Shown piece after piece: positions 30,454 to 41,129 of a DNA stretch of 64,000 bases (positions are counted from its first letter, which is position 1; each line of letters starts with the position of its first letter). Source of the DNA: Prorocentrum cordatum. Lineage: Eukaryota; Sar; Dinophyceae; Prorocentrales; Prorocentraceae. The notes beneath the pieces are model-generated. The model was not told where the DNA came from and ran no database searches. It saw only the letters and a program-made list of their open reading frames with translations. The position numbers were made by a program, and so were the translations under genes. The DNA lies in the NCBI GenBank assembly GCA_963575745.1, contig CAUYUJ010020516.1, positions 335,436 through 399,435 on the forward strand, given 5' to 3'.

Positions 30454-30605
30454 CCAGCCTGGAACATATCCCTATCCCTACGCTGGGCACCTCCTCATCA
30501 CGATGCCAATCTTAGGGATTCCCTTATCTTTTGAGGGCGAATCCCTGAGATTGTCATCGCCTTCTGGCGTGTCAATCTTAGGGACAGGGATACGTTCGAG
30601 GCTGG
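30454..30605. mobile_element. MITE-like element I, copy 2
   Basis: The inverted counterpart of 28457-28607 with the same termini and length (152 bp). Confidence 0.75.
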
Positions 30606-31000
30606 TAAGGAGAGGCCTAACAGACGGCAAGGGCTGCTGAGGAGACCCCAATGAGGCTTTCGAGAGGGGCTCTCAGACGCCGGACGGGCCTCCGTGCCGC
30701 CCGCCTGCCCTCAGGAAGCCTCGCCGACTCCTCCGCAAGCTTGCCCCCCTCGCGCAGGCCCCTCGCGGGCGCCGCCAAAGACCAGTGCGGCGCTCGTGTG
30801 GCAGCGCTCTCGGCGGCCCCGGTGCGGCCTGGGAGCTCCTCCACTCCCGTCCTCTGCAGGGCAACGAGTGGGGGACACCTCGTGGTGGGTAGGAGAAACC
30901 AGAATCGAATCGATAAGTCGGATCGACGATCGGCATGCATCGGATCGGCGGAGTTCGGCAGCCAAGTCGGGAGATCTGCCGACCCCTTGAAGGTTCATCA
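30606..31000. other. no recognisable gene
   Basis: GC-rich sequence. 30890-30985 resembles 50150-50250 ('AGAATCGAATCG', 'CATCGGATCG'). Confidence 0.5.
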
Positions 31001-31009
31001 GCGTGTGAC

Positions 31010-31690
31010 ATGATTCACCCTCCCCAAGCCCCTCACCCAGGAGGTTGGTCCGGTCGATTTGGAGGGGGGGGTATCCCGGGGGGGGTTAGAACGCGCCACG
31101 GGGGGACGGAGGGCCTTAAACAAGTCAAGAGGGCACCAAGAGGCCCTCCAGACGGTCCAAGAGGGCCACGAGCCGACGAAAGTGAAAGATCGATCCAACA
31201 CGCCCACGCTGAGCCCCAGACGGCCCAAGAGGCCCCTCAGACGCCCCAAGAAGCCCTCAACAGGCGCCCCAAGACGGCCTCAAAGAGGAAACATCGTCCG
31301 ATTCCCATGGGACAGCGTACATTTGTAGCTCATTCGCATCTTGTGCGTTCACAGCGTCCACGACAGCCCAAGCTCCTGAATCGCTCCAAGACGGCCAAAG
31401 AGGCCCGCAAGAGGGCCCTCAGACGACACAAGAGGGCCCCAAGACCGCTCAAGAAGCACCCAAGACGGCCGAGGGGTGCTGCAGAACAGCCCCAAGAGGG
31501 GATCCAAAGGGGGGAACCCAAACGGACATTTCCAGCCTTCGACCCTGACCGCCGCTGGGCTGCCCTAAGCAGCCCCCAACAGGCTCCCATGGAGCTCCGA
31601 GAGGCCCCGAAGCTCCAACGAGGCCTCCAGGAGGCTCCCAAGAGATGCACAAACTGCTTCCCAAACGCCCCCTGGACGCCTCCCACGAGA
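31010..31690 (-). repeat. CCAAGAGGCC array with a period of 10-11 bp
   Basis: Degenerate units such as CCCAAGACGGCC recur through the block. It is the complement-strand version of the CTTGG arrays in repeat A. Long frames here are Pro/Arg or Gly/Trp repeat products. Confidence 0.85.
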
Positions 31691-31749
31691 CCACGTTTTC
31701 TATGTTCGATGGTTTGTCGCGTATGTGTCCTTGTCCGTCCGAAATCCGC

Positions 31750-31776
31750 CTGCAGGAGGACATGCCCGACCTAATA
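31750..31776. mobile_element. solo end of element F
   Basis: 'CCTGCAGGAGGACATGCCCG' followed by ACC matches one terminus of family F. No opposite end was found upstream, so this is a truncated copy. Confidence 0.55.
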
Positions 31777-31874
31777 CTACTGACACGCCAAGTCACCCCA
31801 AGCCGACCCGAAGGCACTGGACCACCCGAGAGTTCAGGTTGGGGGGTGTACGGGTTACATCGTGTTTCCTGGAT

Positions 31875-32350
31875 GACCTCCAGCACAACACCCAATACTC
31901 AACAGGCTCCCTCTCCAACCCCCGCCCGTCTACAACAGAACATCCAGTACTAACCCTCCTTGGTCTCCAACACAACGCCCTACACTTAACAGGCTCCCTC
32001 CCCGAGCTGTGGTTCAACATATCCTTCTACTCAACTCCCTCCGTCTACGACACAGCACCCAATACTAACCAGCCTTCGACTCCAACGCAACACCCTATAC
32101 TCCTCAGGCTCCCTCCCAAAACTGTGCTTGAACATAGCCTTCTACTCAACCCCCTCCGTCTACACACAATACCCAAATCTCACAGTCTCGTCTCCAAAGC
32201 GACACCCTATATTCAACAGGTCTCCCCACCCCAAGCCGTTATTGAACATAACATTGTGCTCGACTACTTTCGTGTCCAAGTCAACTCCCATTATTAACCA
32301 GTCTTCGCCTCCAACACAACACCCAATTACTCAACAGGCTCCCTCCCCAA
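31875..32350 (+). repeat. minisatellite of about 115 bp, G-poor on the + strand
   Basis: Four to five units with 'CTCCAACACAACACCC', 'CAACAGGCTCCCTCCCC' and 'CTTCTACTCAACTCCCTC'. The + strand contains very little G over the whole array. Confidence 0.8.
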
Positions 32351-32500
32351 GCTGAACCTCAAGAAAGCCCCGAATCACCGAACGATCGGTCCAAGACGCC
32401 CAAGATGGCCCCAAGACGGCCCGACAAGTTTTCGAGACGCCCAAAGAGCCCCACGAGCCTTCCCAAGAGGGCCCCGAGAGGCAACAAGTATTTGTTTCCT
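32350..32500 (-). repeat. short CCAAGACGGCC array
   Basis: The same unit type as 31010-31690. Confidence 0.7.
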
Positions 32501-32519
32501 CTGAATTGTTCAATGTGTG

Positions 32520-32934
32520 TGAGATCAACGTCACCACCACCACCATTCGTCATCGACATCCCCACCACCATCACCATGGTCAACGTCATAATCATCATCA
32601 CCGTCATCATCAACAACAATATCACCATCACCAACATCAGCATCATCAACATCAACATCATTTTCAAAATCAACATCATCATCATCACCATCACCATCAC
32701 CATCACCACCATCACCATCACCATCACCATCACCATCACCATCACCATCACCATCACCATCACCATCACCATCACCATGTCCATCACCATCACCATCACC
32801 ATCACCATCACCAGCATCAGCATCAGCATCAGCATCAGCATCAGCATCAGCATCAGCATCAGCATCAGCATCAGCATCAGCATCAGCATCAGCATCAGCA
32901 TCAGCATCAGCATCAGCATCAGCATCAGCATCAA

Positions 32935-32999
<65 letters not shown>

Positions 33000-33000
33000 G
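32520..33000 (+). repeat. CATCAC / CATCAG / CATCAT hexanucleotide array
   Basis: Three successive sub-blocks: CAT-CAC units (about 32660-32810), CAT-CAG units (about 32812-32930) and pure CAT (32935-32996). Frames across it give poly-His, Ile/Thr or Met/Val strings and are not credible genes. Confidence 0.95.
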
Positions 33001-33440
33001 GAACACCCCAGATCGGCGGCATTGACCGGAGGCCAACACAATAGGTGTAGTCGTGTGTCCATAAACACGTATACACATTGCCCACACGGCCTGCTGAAGA
33101 AATTCATGTACACGATGGCTGGCAATCTGCCAATTCAACAGGCCTCTGGTCCGTGACGCGCGCGGGGCCTTCCGACCAAAGTCAGCGCCTCTCGCCGCCG
33201 CTTCCAGCACAGCATGGCACGTCAGCGGCGGCCTCAATCTGCTCGCCTCCGCTCGCCGGCGTGCGACCGACACGTACAACTAAAATCCACCGCCGCACCC
33301 GTGTGGCACGAAGTGGAGGTGTCCCCAGACCTTTGCTCAACCCCTGGGCATCAGCCTCGATCCTGAGGCGTTTTGAAGGGCCCGTGTCCCAAGCTCTTAA
33401 ACCTTTCGGTGCTTGCCGCATGCCTCCTGGGGTTTGTCGC
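33001..33440. other. no recognisable gene
   Basis: Ordinary sequence between two repeat blocks. Confidence 0.5.
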
Positions 33441-33444
33441 GTCC

Positions 33445-34480
33445 TGTTTTCTGGCCCAAGATGGCCCCAAGAGGCCCCCATGACGATCAAAGAGGGCCCC
33501 GAATCGCAGAACAATCGATCTAAGACGCCCGAGATGGCCTCCAGCCTGCCGAACAAGCACCCAAGACGTCCCAAGAGGCCTCCAAGAGCCTCCCCAAGAG
33601 GGTTCCGAGAGGCCAAGCTCATCGGTGTTCCAAACAAGAGCGTCGATGGTCGAGATTCCGCCGCTCCAGGACGTCCCAAGAGGCCCAAAATAACGGCCCA
33701 CATGAAGACCCCAAAAGACGGCCCAAGACAGCCTCAAAACGGCCCCAACAAGTGGGAGAACACGAACTGAAAATCCGAGCCTTCCGCCCTAAGAGGCGCC
33801 CAGGAGGCCCACAGAGTGCCCAAAGAGGCCCCCAAGAGGCCCCCACGAGGCCCCACGGGGGCCCCAACAGACCCGAAAGGAGCTTTGAAACCGTCCCCCA
33901 GGAGGCATCACAACTGCCTCCAGGAGGCCCCGAGAGGCCTCGACGAGGTCGCAACGAGCCTCCAAGAGTCCTGGGACGCACAGCCCAGGCCCAAAGTCCT
34001 CGGGCGCACAGCCCGGGCGGAACGCGCGTGTGCTTCGTGAGGGCGCACGATCGTTTGCTTAGAGCCTTGGAGCCTTGCTGGTGTTAGTACTACTTGGGTG
34101 CGGTAGACAGGAACCTAGCACCACAAACCTTCCGTTATCACTGCGCATTGCTTTTATTTGGCCTCCATGGAGTCCTGTCGGGGTTCTTTCGCGCGACCGT
34201 AGAGCCATCTGGGGCGGTCGTTGGCCCCTTCGGGCCGTCTTCGGGGGCCTGGACCGTCGTGGGGCCATCCTGGGGCCCTCTCAAGCCGTCTTGCTGGCCT
34301 GCAAGAGATTGCCCTCTTGGGGCTCTCTTGGTAACCCTCTGGGGCCCCTCTGGGGCCTCTCAGGGGCCGTCTGGGGGTCCTGCCGGGCTGCCTTGGAACC
34401 CTCTTGGGCCGTCTTGGGACCCTCGTGGGGGCCCCTTGGGCCGTCTTGGGGCGGTTTAGGGGGGGCCTCCTGGGCCGTCT
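33445..34480. repeat. CCAAGAGGCC arrays that switch strand near 34.1 kb
   Basis: CCAAGAGGCC-type units run from 33450 to 34010. After a 130-bp unique segment the complementary CTTGGGGCC type runs from 34150 to 34480. The two halves are therefore inverted relative to each other. Confidence 0.8.
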
Positions 34481-34904
34481 GTGGACGGTATGACAGAGAA
34501 TTCAGACATGAGGAATTGGGCCAAACTTGCCAGGCCTATGACAATGCAGGTGCCGTTATATGTGGTGCAAGCGACATGGGATGCACTCGCGTGGCACGAT
34601 TCACAGGACAACAATACAAGAACGATGAGCGAAGGCCAAACTTGAGGGCATGGGGGCGGGAACGAAGAGCAAGAGAAGGCCGCGCGGGGGGCCGACCCGT
34701 CAGCGCGGCATCAGCATAGGGAAGGTGGCAAGGGGCAGGGGACGACGACAAACGCGACAGGAGGAAACCGAAGAGTGTTGCTGTTGTCGGTCGTACACGA
34801 ACGGTGCAGCGCTGCCTGCGCCATGTCGCCGCGGCGCTCGACAAAGTGAGTAAGCCTGCTTATACTTAGTGCAATCAGCGAGCGAGGCCTAGCTCGCCCG
34901 TCAG
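34481..34904. other. no recognisable gene
   Basis: Mixed sequence without repeat structure. No coding frame is supported. Confidence 0.5.
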
Positions 34905-35170
34905 CTTCGCAGCCCCCCAAGGATGGTGAGGTCTCGTGGTGGTCCGCGTAAGACGTCACTCCGCTGGACCCCCCAGCAGCCCTCGAAAGTGGCTGCAGTT
35001 TCGCACATCGAAGCCCCCCAGGGATGGCGACGTCTCATCTGAGTCTGGGTAGGGCGTCACTCCGCTGGACCCTCCAGCAACCCTCGAAAGTGGCGCCGGT
35101 TTCGCAGATCGCAGCCCCCCAGGGATGGCGAGGTCTCCGTTGAGTCTTAGTAGGACGTCACTCCCCTCCA
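34905..35170 (+). repeat. 100-bp satellite, upstream block
   Basis: Two and a half units containing 'AGCCCCCCAGGGATGGCGA', 'GGACGTCACTCCGCTGGACC' and 'CAGCCCTCGAAAGTGGC', with unit starts at about 34911, 35012 and 35112. Confidence 0.9.
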
Positions 35171-35180
35171 GCAGTTAGCG

Positions 35181-35195
35181 CCAGCTCGGCTCAAG
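35181..35195 (+). other. possible relict spliced leader
   Basis: CCAGCTCGGCTCAAG differs from the last 15 nt of DinoSL (CCATTTTGGCTCAAG) at three positions. It begins just after the satellite and lies 59 nt before ATG 35255. Confidence 0.5.
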
Positions 35196-35254
35196 CTCGC
35201 TTGATCGCCCCGAGCTCGCGCCATCGGAGCACCTGCCGCTCCGACCCGGGAACC

Positions 35255-36097
35255 ATGGAGGGCGTGCGCCGGAGACGCCGCCCGAACCGGCCTGCAGCAG
35301 CGCGGCGTGCGCAGGAGCAGCGCGCCCAAGCTAGGGCGGTGCAGCACTTGCTGGACGGCTTCGCGCAACTCATGGCGCATCGCGGCTGCAGGCCGACCCG
35401 CCTCGGGGCGGCCTTGTACCAGGCGCTGTCGCAGACCTCGCCCGACCAGCCCGACTGGGACGACGTCGAGGGCGACGACGACGCTGACGTGGAGCTCCCA
35501 GACTTCGCCAAGATGACCCTCGAGCAGGCCAGGCAGAGGTGCCAGGCCGAGGCGGCCGCCGCTGCGGGGACGGACGGCCACATGGACGGCCTGGACGCGT
35601 CAACTGTTCCTGTGAGGAGCGCAAAGGCGGTGCAGGTCGAGGAGCTGAAGGCCGAGATCCAGGGCGCCGCGGGCGCAGCTCAAGCCGACGATGCGGCGCC
35701 ACCCCCCTCCACCGAGGTGAACACCGAGGACCCGACAGCCGCGGTGATCGAGGGTGGAGTTGAGGCCGCCGAAGGGCAGCTTGAGTGCGACGCGGACGAG
35801 GAGCCGAAGATGGAGGACCCGATGGAGGCGAAGACGGAGGAGCTGAAGGTCCAGCCCAGCAAGGATCGCGGGAGGTCCACCTGCCCTGCTGGTCACGACA
35901 TGAAGCACATCGTGGCAGACGGCGTGTACGCATGCGACATCTGTGGAGAGGACATCCCCGACAAGGTCTACTTCCACGATTGCCGCCAGTGTGACTACTG
36001 CATGTGCGAGGTCTGCTACTTCAAGAGGTGCATGGGCCACGGGGATGGACAGAGAGTCGAGGCTGGCCATGAGGACGAGCCAGCTGATACGCCTTGA
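35255..36097 (+). CDS. protein with C-terminal binuclear zinc finger (ZZ/C1-like)
   Basis: 280 residues from ATG 35255, which has a good context (AACCATGG). An in-frame ATG at 35201 would overlap the leader and satellite boundary. The N-terminus is strongly basic (residues 5-25), then helical to about 60, acidic near 68-80, and Ala/Glu-rich low complexity to 205. The zinc module occupies 210-254: C210-x3-H214, C227-x2-C230, C243-x2-C246, C249, C251-x2-C254. The spacing fits cross-brace ZZ/C1-type fingers, which bind peptides or lipids in known families; the ligand here is unknown. No intron is needed. The gene sits alone between two blocks of a 100-bp satellite, and with the possible relict leader it looks retroposed. 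No named family is claimed. Confidence 0.75.
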   Translation: MEGVRRRRRPNRPAAARRAQEQRAQARAVQHLLDGFAQLMAHRGCRPTRLGAALYQALSQTSPDQPDWDDVEGDDDADVELPDFAKMTLEQARQRCQAEAAAAAGTDGHMDGLDASTVPVRSAKAVQVEELKAEIQGAAGAAQADDAAPPPSTEVNTEDPTAAVIEGGVEAAEGQLECDADEEPKMEDPMEAKTEELKVQPSKDRGRSTCPAGHDMKHIVADGVYACDICGEDIPDKVYFHDCRQCDYCMCEVCYFKRCMGHGDGQRVEAGHEDEPADTP

Positions 36098-36289
36098 AGG
36101 CCTTGCGCAAGAAGTCCTGAGGCTAAAGAGGCGTTCGCCGCCCCGCGTCTGTGCCATGCCGCAGGCCAAGGTGAGTGGCCCCTCGTAGGCCGCTGTGGTC
36201 CCCGTGGGCTCCTTGAGGGTTCGCGGGGCCTGCGGGGGCCCCGAGGTTTCCAAACAGACACTGTCTGCTAGTAAAATTCTGAAAAAATC
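36098..36289. other. 3' flank of the zinc-finger gene
   Basis: Probable 3' UTR, with a short CTTGG-like segment at 36180-36245. Confidence 0.5.
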
Positions 36290-37150
36290 CCCTCCAGCAG
36301 TTCTCGAAAGTGTCGACGGTTTCGCAGATCGCAACCCCCCAAGGATGGCGAGGCCTCATTTGAGTTCGGGTAGGACGTCACTCCGCTGGACCCCCCAGCA
36401 GCCCTCCAAAGTGGCGACGGTTTCGCAGATCGAAGCGGATGTCACTGCACCGATCTTGCAGACGTGCTGCGGAGGATTTTTGCGTGGATTTCGGTCAATG
36501 CAGAACCCCGAATTCTCGAGCGAAAAACGACATGCATTTCACGTGGGCAATCTCCATTCCTGGCCAAACCAAATCCGCACGAAATTCACTTCGAAATCCG
36601 ATACGAAATTCTCCAGGACAGCCCTGGCCCATCACATTGCTTTCCAAACGACATCCACTCTGCGATGTTGGCGCCACGAGGGATGGCGAGGTCTCCCTTG
36701 AGTCTGGGCAGGACGTCACTCCGCTGGACCCCCCAGCATCCCCAGTGATGGCGAGGCCTCATTTGAGTCCGAGTAGGACGTCGCTCCGCTGCACTCCCCA
36801 GCAGCCCTCGAAAGTGGCGACAGTTTCGCAGATCGAAGCCCGCCAGGGGTGGCGACGTCTCATCTAGAGCTGGGTGGTACCTCACTGCGCTGCACTCCCC
36901 AGCGGCCCTGGACAGTGGCGACAGTCTCGCAGATCGCAGCCCCCCAGGGATGGCGAGGTCCAGTCTGAATCTGGGTGGTGCCTCACTCTGCTGCCGCCCC
37001 CCCCCAGCAGCCCTCGAAGGTGGCGACGGAGTCGAAGACCGCAGCCCCCCAAGGATGGCGAGGCCTCATTTGAGTTCGGGTAGGACGTCACTCCGCTGGA
37101 CCATCAGCCATCGCAAGTGGCAACAACTTCGCAACTCGCAGCCCCCAACC
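36290..37150 (+). repeat. 100-bp satellite, downstream block
   Basis: About six degenerate units of the same repeat as 34905-35170, interrupted at 36440-36665 by unique sequence. One unit at about 36735-36750 is truncated. Confidence 0.85.
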
Positions 37151-37329
37151 GAGCATCCAGGCAGGACGACGAGATACGCGGCAGGGTAGCAGGCAAGAGT
37201 AATAACAGGCAGGGGAGAAGAGGAAAGACGGAGAGAGGCGGGAGGAAGGTGGAGACCATAGTGCGCTATTCACAACGCAGGAGGGTTGGGGCAAAAACGA
37301 ATGTGCTAAAAATGTACGTTTTCCCTTAA

Positions 37330-37560
37330 CGACGTTTGCCTCTTGAGGGTCATCTTGGGGACCTCTTGGAGCGTCTGGAAGGCCGCTGCGGCAGTCTTGA
37401 GACAATCTTGGGCCGCCTTTGAGCGGTCTTGGGCCATCGCGGATTCCTCCTGGGCCTCCCTGGGCCGTCTTGGAGATGTCTTCAGCCGTCTTGGGAACCT
37501 CTCGAGCCGTCTTGGGCACTCTTGGGGCTGATGTGGGCCGTCTGGGGCCGAACATGGCCG
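37330..37560 (+). repeat. CTTGG array with a period of 10-11 bp
   Basis: CTTGGGCCG / CTTGGAG units. 37151-37329 before it shows nothing identifiable. Confidence 0.8.
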
Positions 37561-37825
37561 AACATTAAAACGAATAGATCTGGGACGGGAACCGCCAACC
37601 CCCTCAAACTCCCCTCGCGTTTCTCCCATCTAACGGGTCGCGACTCTACGCGCTCTTTCCGTCATCTGGGACAGACCATGCAAACCCCCACTCCCCCGTG
37701 TTATCTTTCCGCACTAACGGATCGCGACGCTACGTCTGTGGCTTACCATACGGGTGCGCTGCGTGTTAGTTTGCTGGTGGTTTGTTTTTGACTCCCACAG
37801 GGGCTTTGGCCCAACCCGTCGGCAA
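37561..37825. other. tandem 'TAACGGGTCGCGACTCTACG' pair
   Basis: Two related segments (about 37622-37645 and 37715-37738) share 'TAACGG.TCGCGAC.CTACG'. No gene is seen. Confidence 0.5.
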
Positions 37826-38412
37826 CCTGGAACCTCCAAGACGGCTAAGATGGCCTCCAAAACTGCCAAGATAGCCCCACGAAAGCCCCAAGATGGCCTC
37901 CAAGACGGTCCCAAGATGCCTCCAAGACCGCCTAGATTGTACGAGAGAGCTCAAGACGGCCCAACAAGAAGTGCCCCAGAGGTCACTAAAACAGCCCAAG
38001 AGGGCTCCAGGAGGTTCTCCAGGAAGGACTGTAGAGACCACACTTATGAATTGTATTACGGTTTTTGACTGGTTATAAAATTTGATTCAACATTACTTTC
38101 CGACGGCCCACGCAGGCCCTAAGATTGGCCCCAGATCGCCCAAGAGGCTTCCAAGATGGCTCAAGAGGCTACCAAGACGGCTCCGAAAGAGCCCCAAGAC
38201 GGACCACGAGGCCGCCAAGGCGCCCAAGATGGTCTTGAAGACGACGCTGAAGCGCCCCAAGAGAGGCCCAGAAAAACTCCAAAGACGGCTTCCGACGGTG
38301 TCAGACGGGCCCAGGAACGCCATGAGATGGACACCGAGGCCCTCAAGAGGCCTCCACAAGGCCCATCGGAAGCTCCCCGGATGTCCCCTCAAATGACCCA
38401 AGAAGCCCCACA
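37826..38412 (-). repeat. CCAAGA array with a period of 10-11 bp
   Basis: Units such as CCAAGATGGCCT; a unique segment interrupts at 38030-38110. Confidence 0.8.
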
Positions 38413-39135
38413 AGAGGTCACCTCATCCTTCCCCTCATCCTCCTTCCTACTTCCTCCCTGCCCTCCTCCTCCTCTCGCTCCCCCCCTCACAACAGCTGGG
38501 GGAACGCACGGTCCAATAGCTGTGCCCAAACGCTTGGCCGCACAGGCGTGTCCTGAAGAGGCAGGGGTGGTGGATATCCGCCGAAGGCGCCTTCGCTTGA
38601 AAAGTCTTTCAAAGACACGGCGGTATTGCTCGGGGCACCGAGCTGTGAGGCCGACGGCTCGCGGACGGATCGCGCCAGGGGGGGGAGACTGGAGGCGGAG
38701 GAGGAGGAGGATGAGGAGGACAGGGAGGAGAAGGACAAGGAGAAGGAGGAGGAGGAAGAACCGCCACCCGCCCCCACCCGCCGTCACAGCAGGACGCCCC
38801 TCTTCCCCAGCACCCCAGAGGCCGTTTAGCAAACGCACCCACGGAAGGAACCGAATAGGGCAGGGCTGTTTAATAAACGCCCAAGGCCGTTTAGTAAACG
38901 CCAATTGTCTGGTCCGGGTGGTTGTTCCTCCCTTGGAAAAAGGAGCAGGGGAAACGAAGAAGGAGGGGCGGCGGAGGGGTTGAGAGAGGCGGAAGCAGAA
39001 CAAGGATGGAGGGATGCGCGAGTCGGGCGAAGAGGACCGTTGAAGACGAGCAGCGAAGATTTCGGTGTATATAGATACACACACAGAGCACGTACATGTG
39101 AACATACACATACTTAAGCATATGCTTGTATAAGG
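38413..39135. other. CT tract, GGA tract and GTTTAGTAAAC repeats
   Basis: CT-rich at 38420-38490 and GGA-rich at 38690-38765. Three copies of the near-palindrome GTTTA(G/A)TAAAC lie at 38824-38905, the first with one change. That motif also occurs in repeat D. No gene is supported. Confidence 0.55.
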
Positions 39136-39580
39136 AGAACTAGACCCTGATCTCGTGGGGACGCCAACACATTATCCTATTTCGACTGGGGCAACGCGAA
39201 AATTACACACACACGTGTCGCGAGATTAGGCGTCCAAGCGTCATTTGGAGACTCCCGAAGCAAATGAAACATGTGAACTCACCATTGCGAAAATATGACT
39301 GACCATGCGATGTGTGAGGACGGAAATCGAGAGAGAGGAAGAAGAACAAAGAAGGGAGGGACGGGGACTAGAGCGGGTACGCCGACGGATGACGTCGGTA
39401 CGGCGAGCCCTTGGGACCAGACATGTCGTTGCAGCTTATCGCTTCGCTTCAGAGACTTAGTCCTGACCCCCTGGGAACGCCAACAAATGATTTTATTGCG
39501 ACTGGAGCGACACGAATCTTCCACACAACTGTCACAAGTTGGTGCGCCTAGGCACCATTCGGAAACTCCCAAGCCCGAGC
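39136..39580 (+). repeat. repeat M, two direct copies
   Basis: 39136-39260 and 39459-39580 share the order 'ACGCCAACA', 'GCGACTGG', 'GCGAC', 'CCACACA.CTGTC' and 'GGA.ACTCCC.AAGC', about 320 bp apart. Confidence 0.65.
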
Positions 39581-40225
39581 GGAAAGAACCAGGCCAAGGG
39601 CTGAAACAAAAAAGCTCAAGCCGATGGTTTGATACTATTCCACAGAGCAGATACCCAAGGCGGTTCAGAAGCACCAGTCGTAGTTGAGGCGATCGCACAT
39701 CACAACTGGCGAACATCCGCGGCGGCGATGGCCGTCCAATGGTTGCCTCCTGGGCGTGTCCGGAGAGCTCCTGATGAGTTGTACTGGTGCGAGAGATCAG
39801 AGCACGTACCGACGCTTTAGTCGATGGAGCGCCCCAACCCGACGGCAAAGATACGAGCACACTTCTTCCAAGGGGTACCGAATTGACACTGGTGCGAACG
39901 AGCCTCGGAGCAATCGAGAGACTGACGCAACACCTGCAAGCAAGGAGCATGCCACAACATAGATCCGTCAATATTTTCAAGAAAGACGGGCGCTCCAATT
40001 TCCCTGCAACAGTTAATCAATCGGCAAGAGACCTGGAAGGTGGCGCTGCGTTGTCTAGCCGAGATTTCCCGGCATCCGAGCAAAACGGGAGGCCCATGGG
40101 AGAAGCGGAGAGGCTGTCCGAGAGCCTGCGACAATTTAGACACAGGGTGCCTAATTAGCCAGACGCCGAGCACGGCTCCTGAGATGGCTCACCCTCTCAA
40201 GAATCTTTGAACAACTTTCAACAAA
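39581..40225. other. no recognisable gene
   Basis: Moderate GC with no repeat structure. A 239-codon reverse frame over 39279-39998 has unnatural composition and was not accepted. Confidence 0.45.
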
Positions 40226-40229
40226 TTAC

Positions 40230-40740
40230 CGTGAACGCTCATCTGAACGTCCAGCGACACGACCAGCAACCCGGCCTGCCCGAGCTGCTTGCCCACGCCG
40301 CAGGACCCTGCACGATGGGAACCAGCTTCACCAAGCGCAGCAACATGAACGCCACCAGCAGCATCAGAGTGGCTAGCAAGACGGGCCAGCAGCAGTAGCA
40401 GCAGAAACAGCAGCACCACCACCAAGTGCAACACGACCAACACCACCAGCAACACCTCTGTGACCAGCGCGGTGGGAAACGGCAACACTACGTGCACCAG
40501 CACAAACGCAGCGAACAATACCAATGTGACGAACATCGCCATGGGCAACAGCCTTCCGCGAAGCAGCAGCACCAGCGCCTCCAGCAGCACGAAGTGTGAC
40601 CAGCACGAAAGGACAACGGGGCACAACGAGTATCACTACCAGCGCCATCAGCAGCACCACTGCGACCAGCCCGACGGGAAACAACAGCACCACGCGCACC
40701 AGCACAAGTGCAACCAGCAGTAACTACCTCTGTGAGGAGC
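40230..40740 (+). repeat. degenerate CAN trinucleotide array (CAGCACCAG type)
   Basis: 'TGTGACCAGCACGA' and 'GGGAAACAACAGCACCA' variants recur every 65-70 bp down to 41000. Poly-Gln/His/Asn/Thr frames are by-products. Confidence 0.75.
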
Positions 40741-40813
40741 ACCGTTGGAAGCAACACCATTTGGCGATGCGCACCAAGGGGTGTAGGGAGGGGGGATGGC
40801 TTGTTAGAAAGAA

Positions 40814-40875
40814 CTGCTTCTTAAAAGGCGCCGGCCTGACATCTATAGATAAGGCTCGCTCCTTCTAAGAAGCAG
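40814..40875. other. stem-loop, 10-bp stem
   Basis: CTGCTTCTTA (40814-40823) pairs with TAAGAAGCAG (40866-40875), and a further 'CTAAGAAGC' lies just downstream. Confidence 0.6.
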
Positions 40876-41129
40876 GGGTGTTTCTAAGAAGCCCACCCCC
40901 CTCCCCCCACCCCCCTCTGCGAATGGCTGAACCACTGTGACCAGCACGACGGAAATCAGCAGCACCCTGCGTCGCACTACCATCGGCACCCGCAGCACCA
41001 ATGCGACTTGCGCTACGATAGCCGGTAACACAAAGCGAAGCCACCCAAGCGGCACGTTGGCACCAAACTGCCACGGATGGTCCTGCGATCCGGAAGATTG
41101 TCCAGCCCACAAGCTTGTGAGGCTACGCT

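Noticed and set aside
29142-30467. 441-codon reverse frame
   Set aside because: It spans MITE-like elements F and I and foldback R, and has no consistent protein composition.
32359-33279. Poly-Met/Val, poly-Asp/Ala and poly-His frames
   Set aside because: Three readings of the same CAT hexamer array.
39279-39998. 239-codon reverse frame
   Set aside because: Reasonable length, but erratic Cys/Ser/Arg composition, on the opposite strand to all supported genes, and overlapping repeat M.
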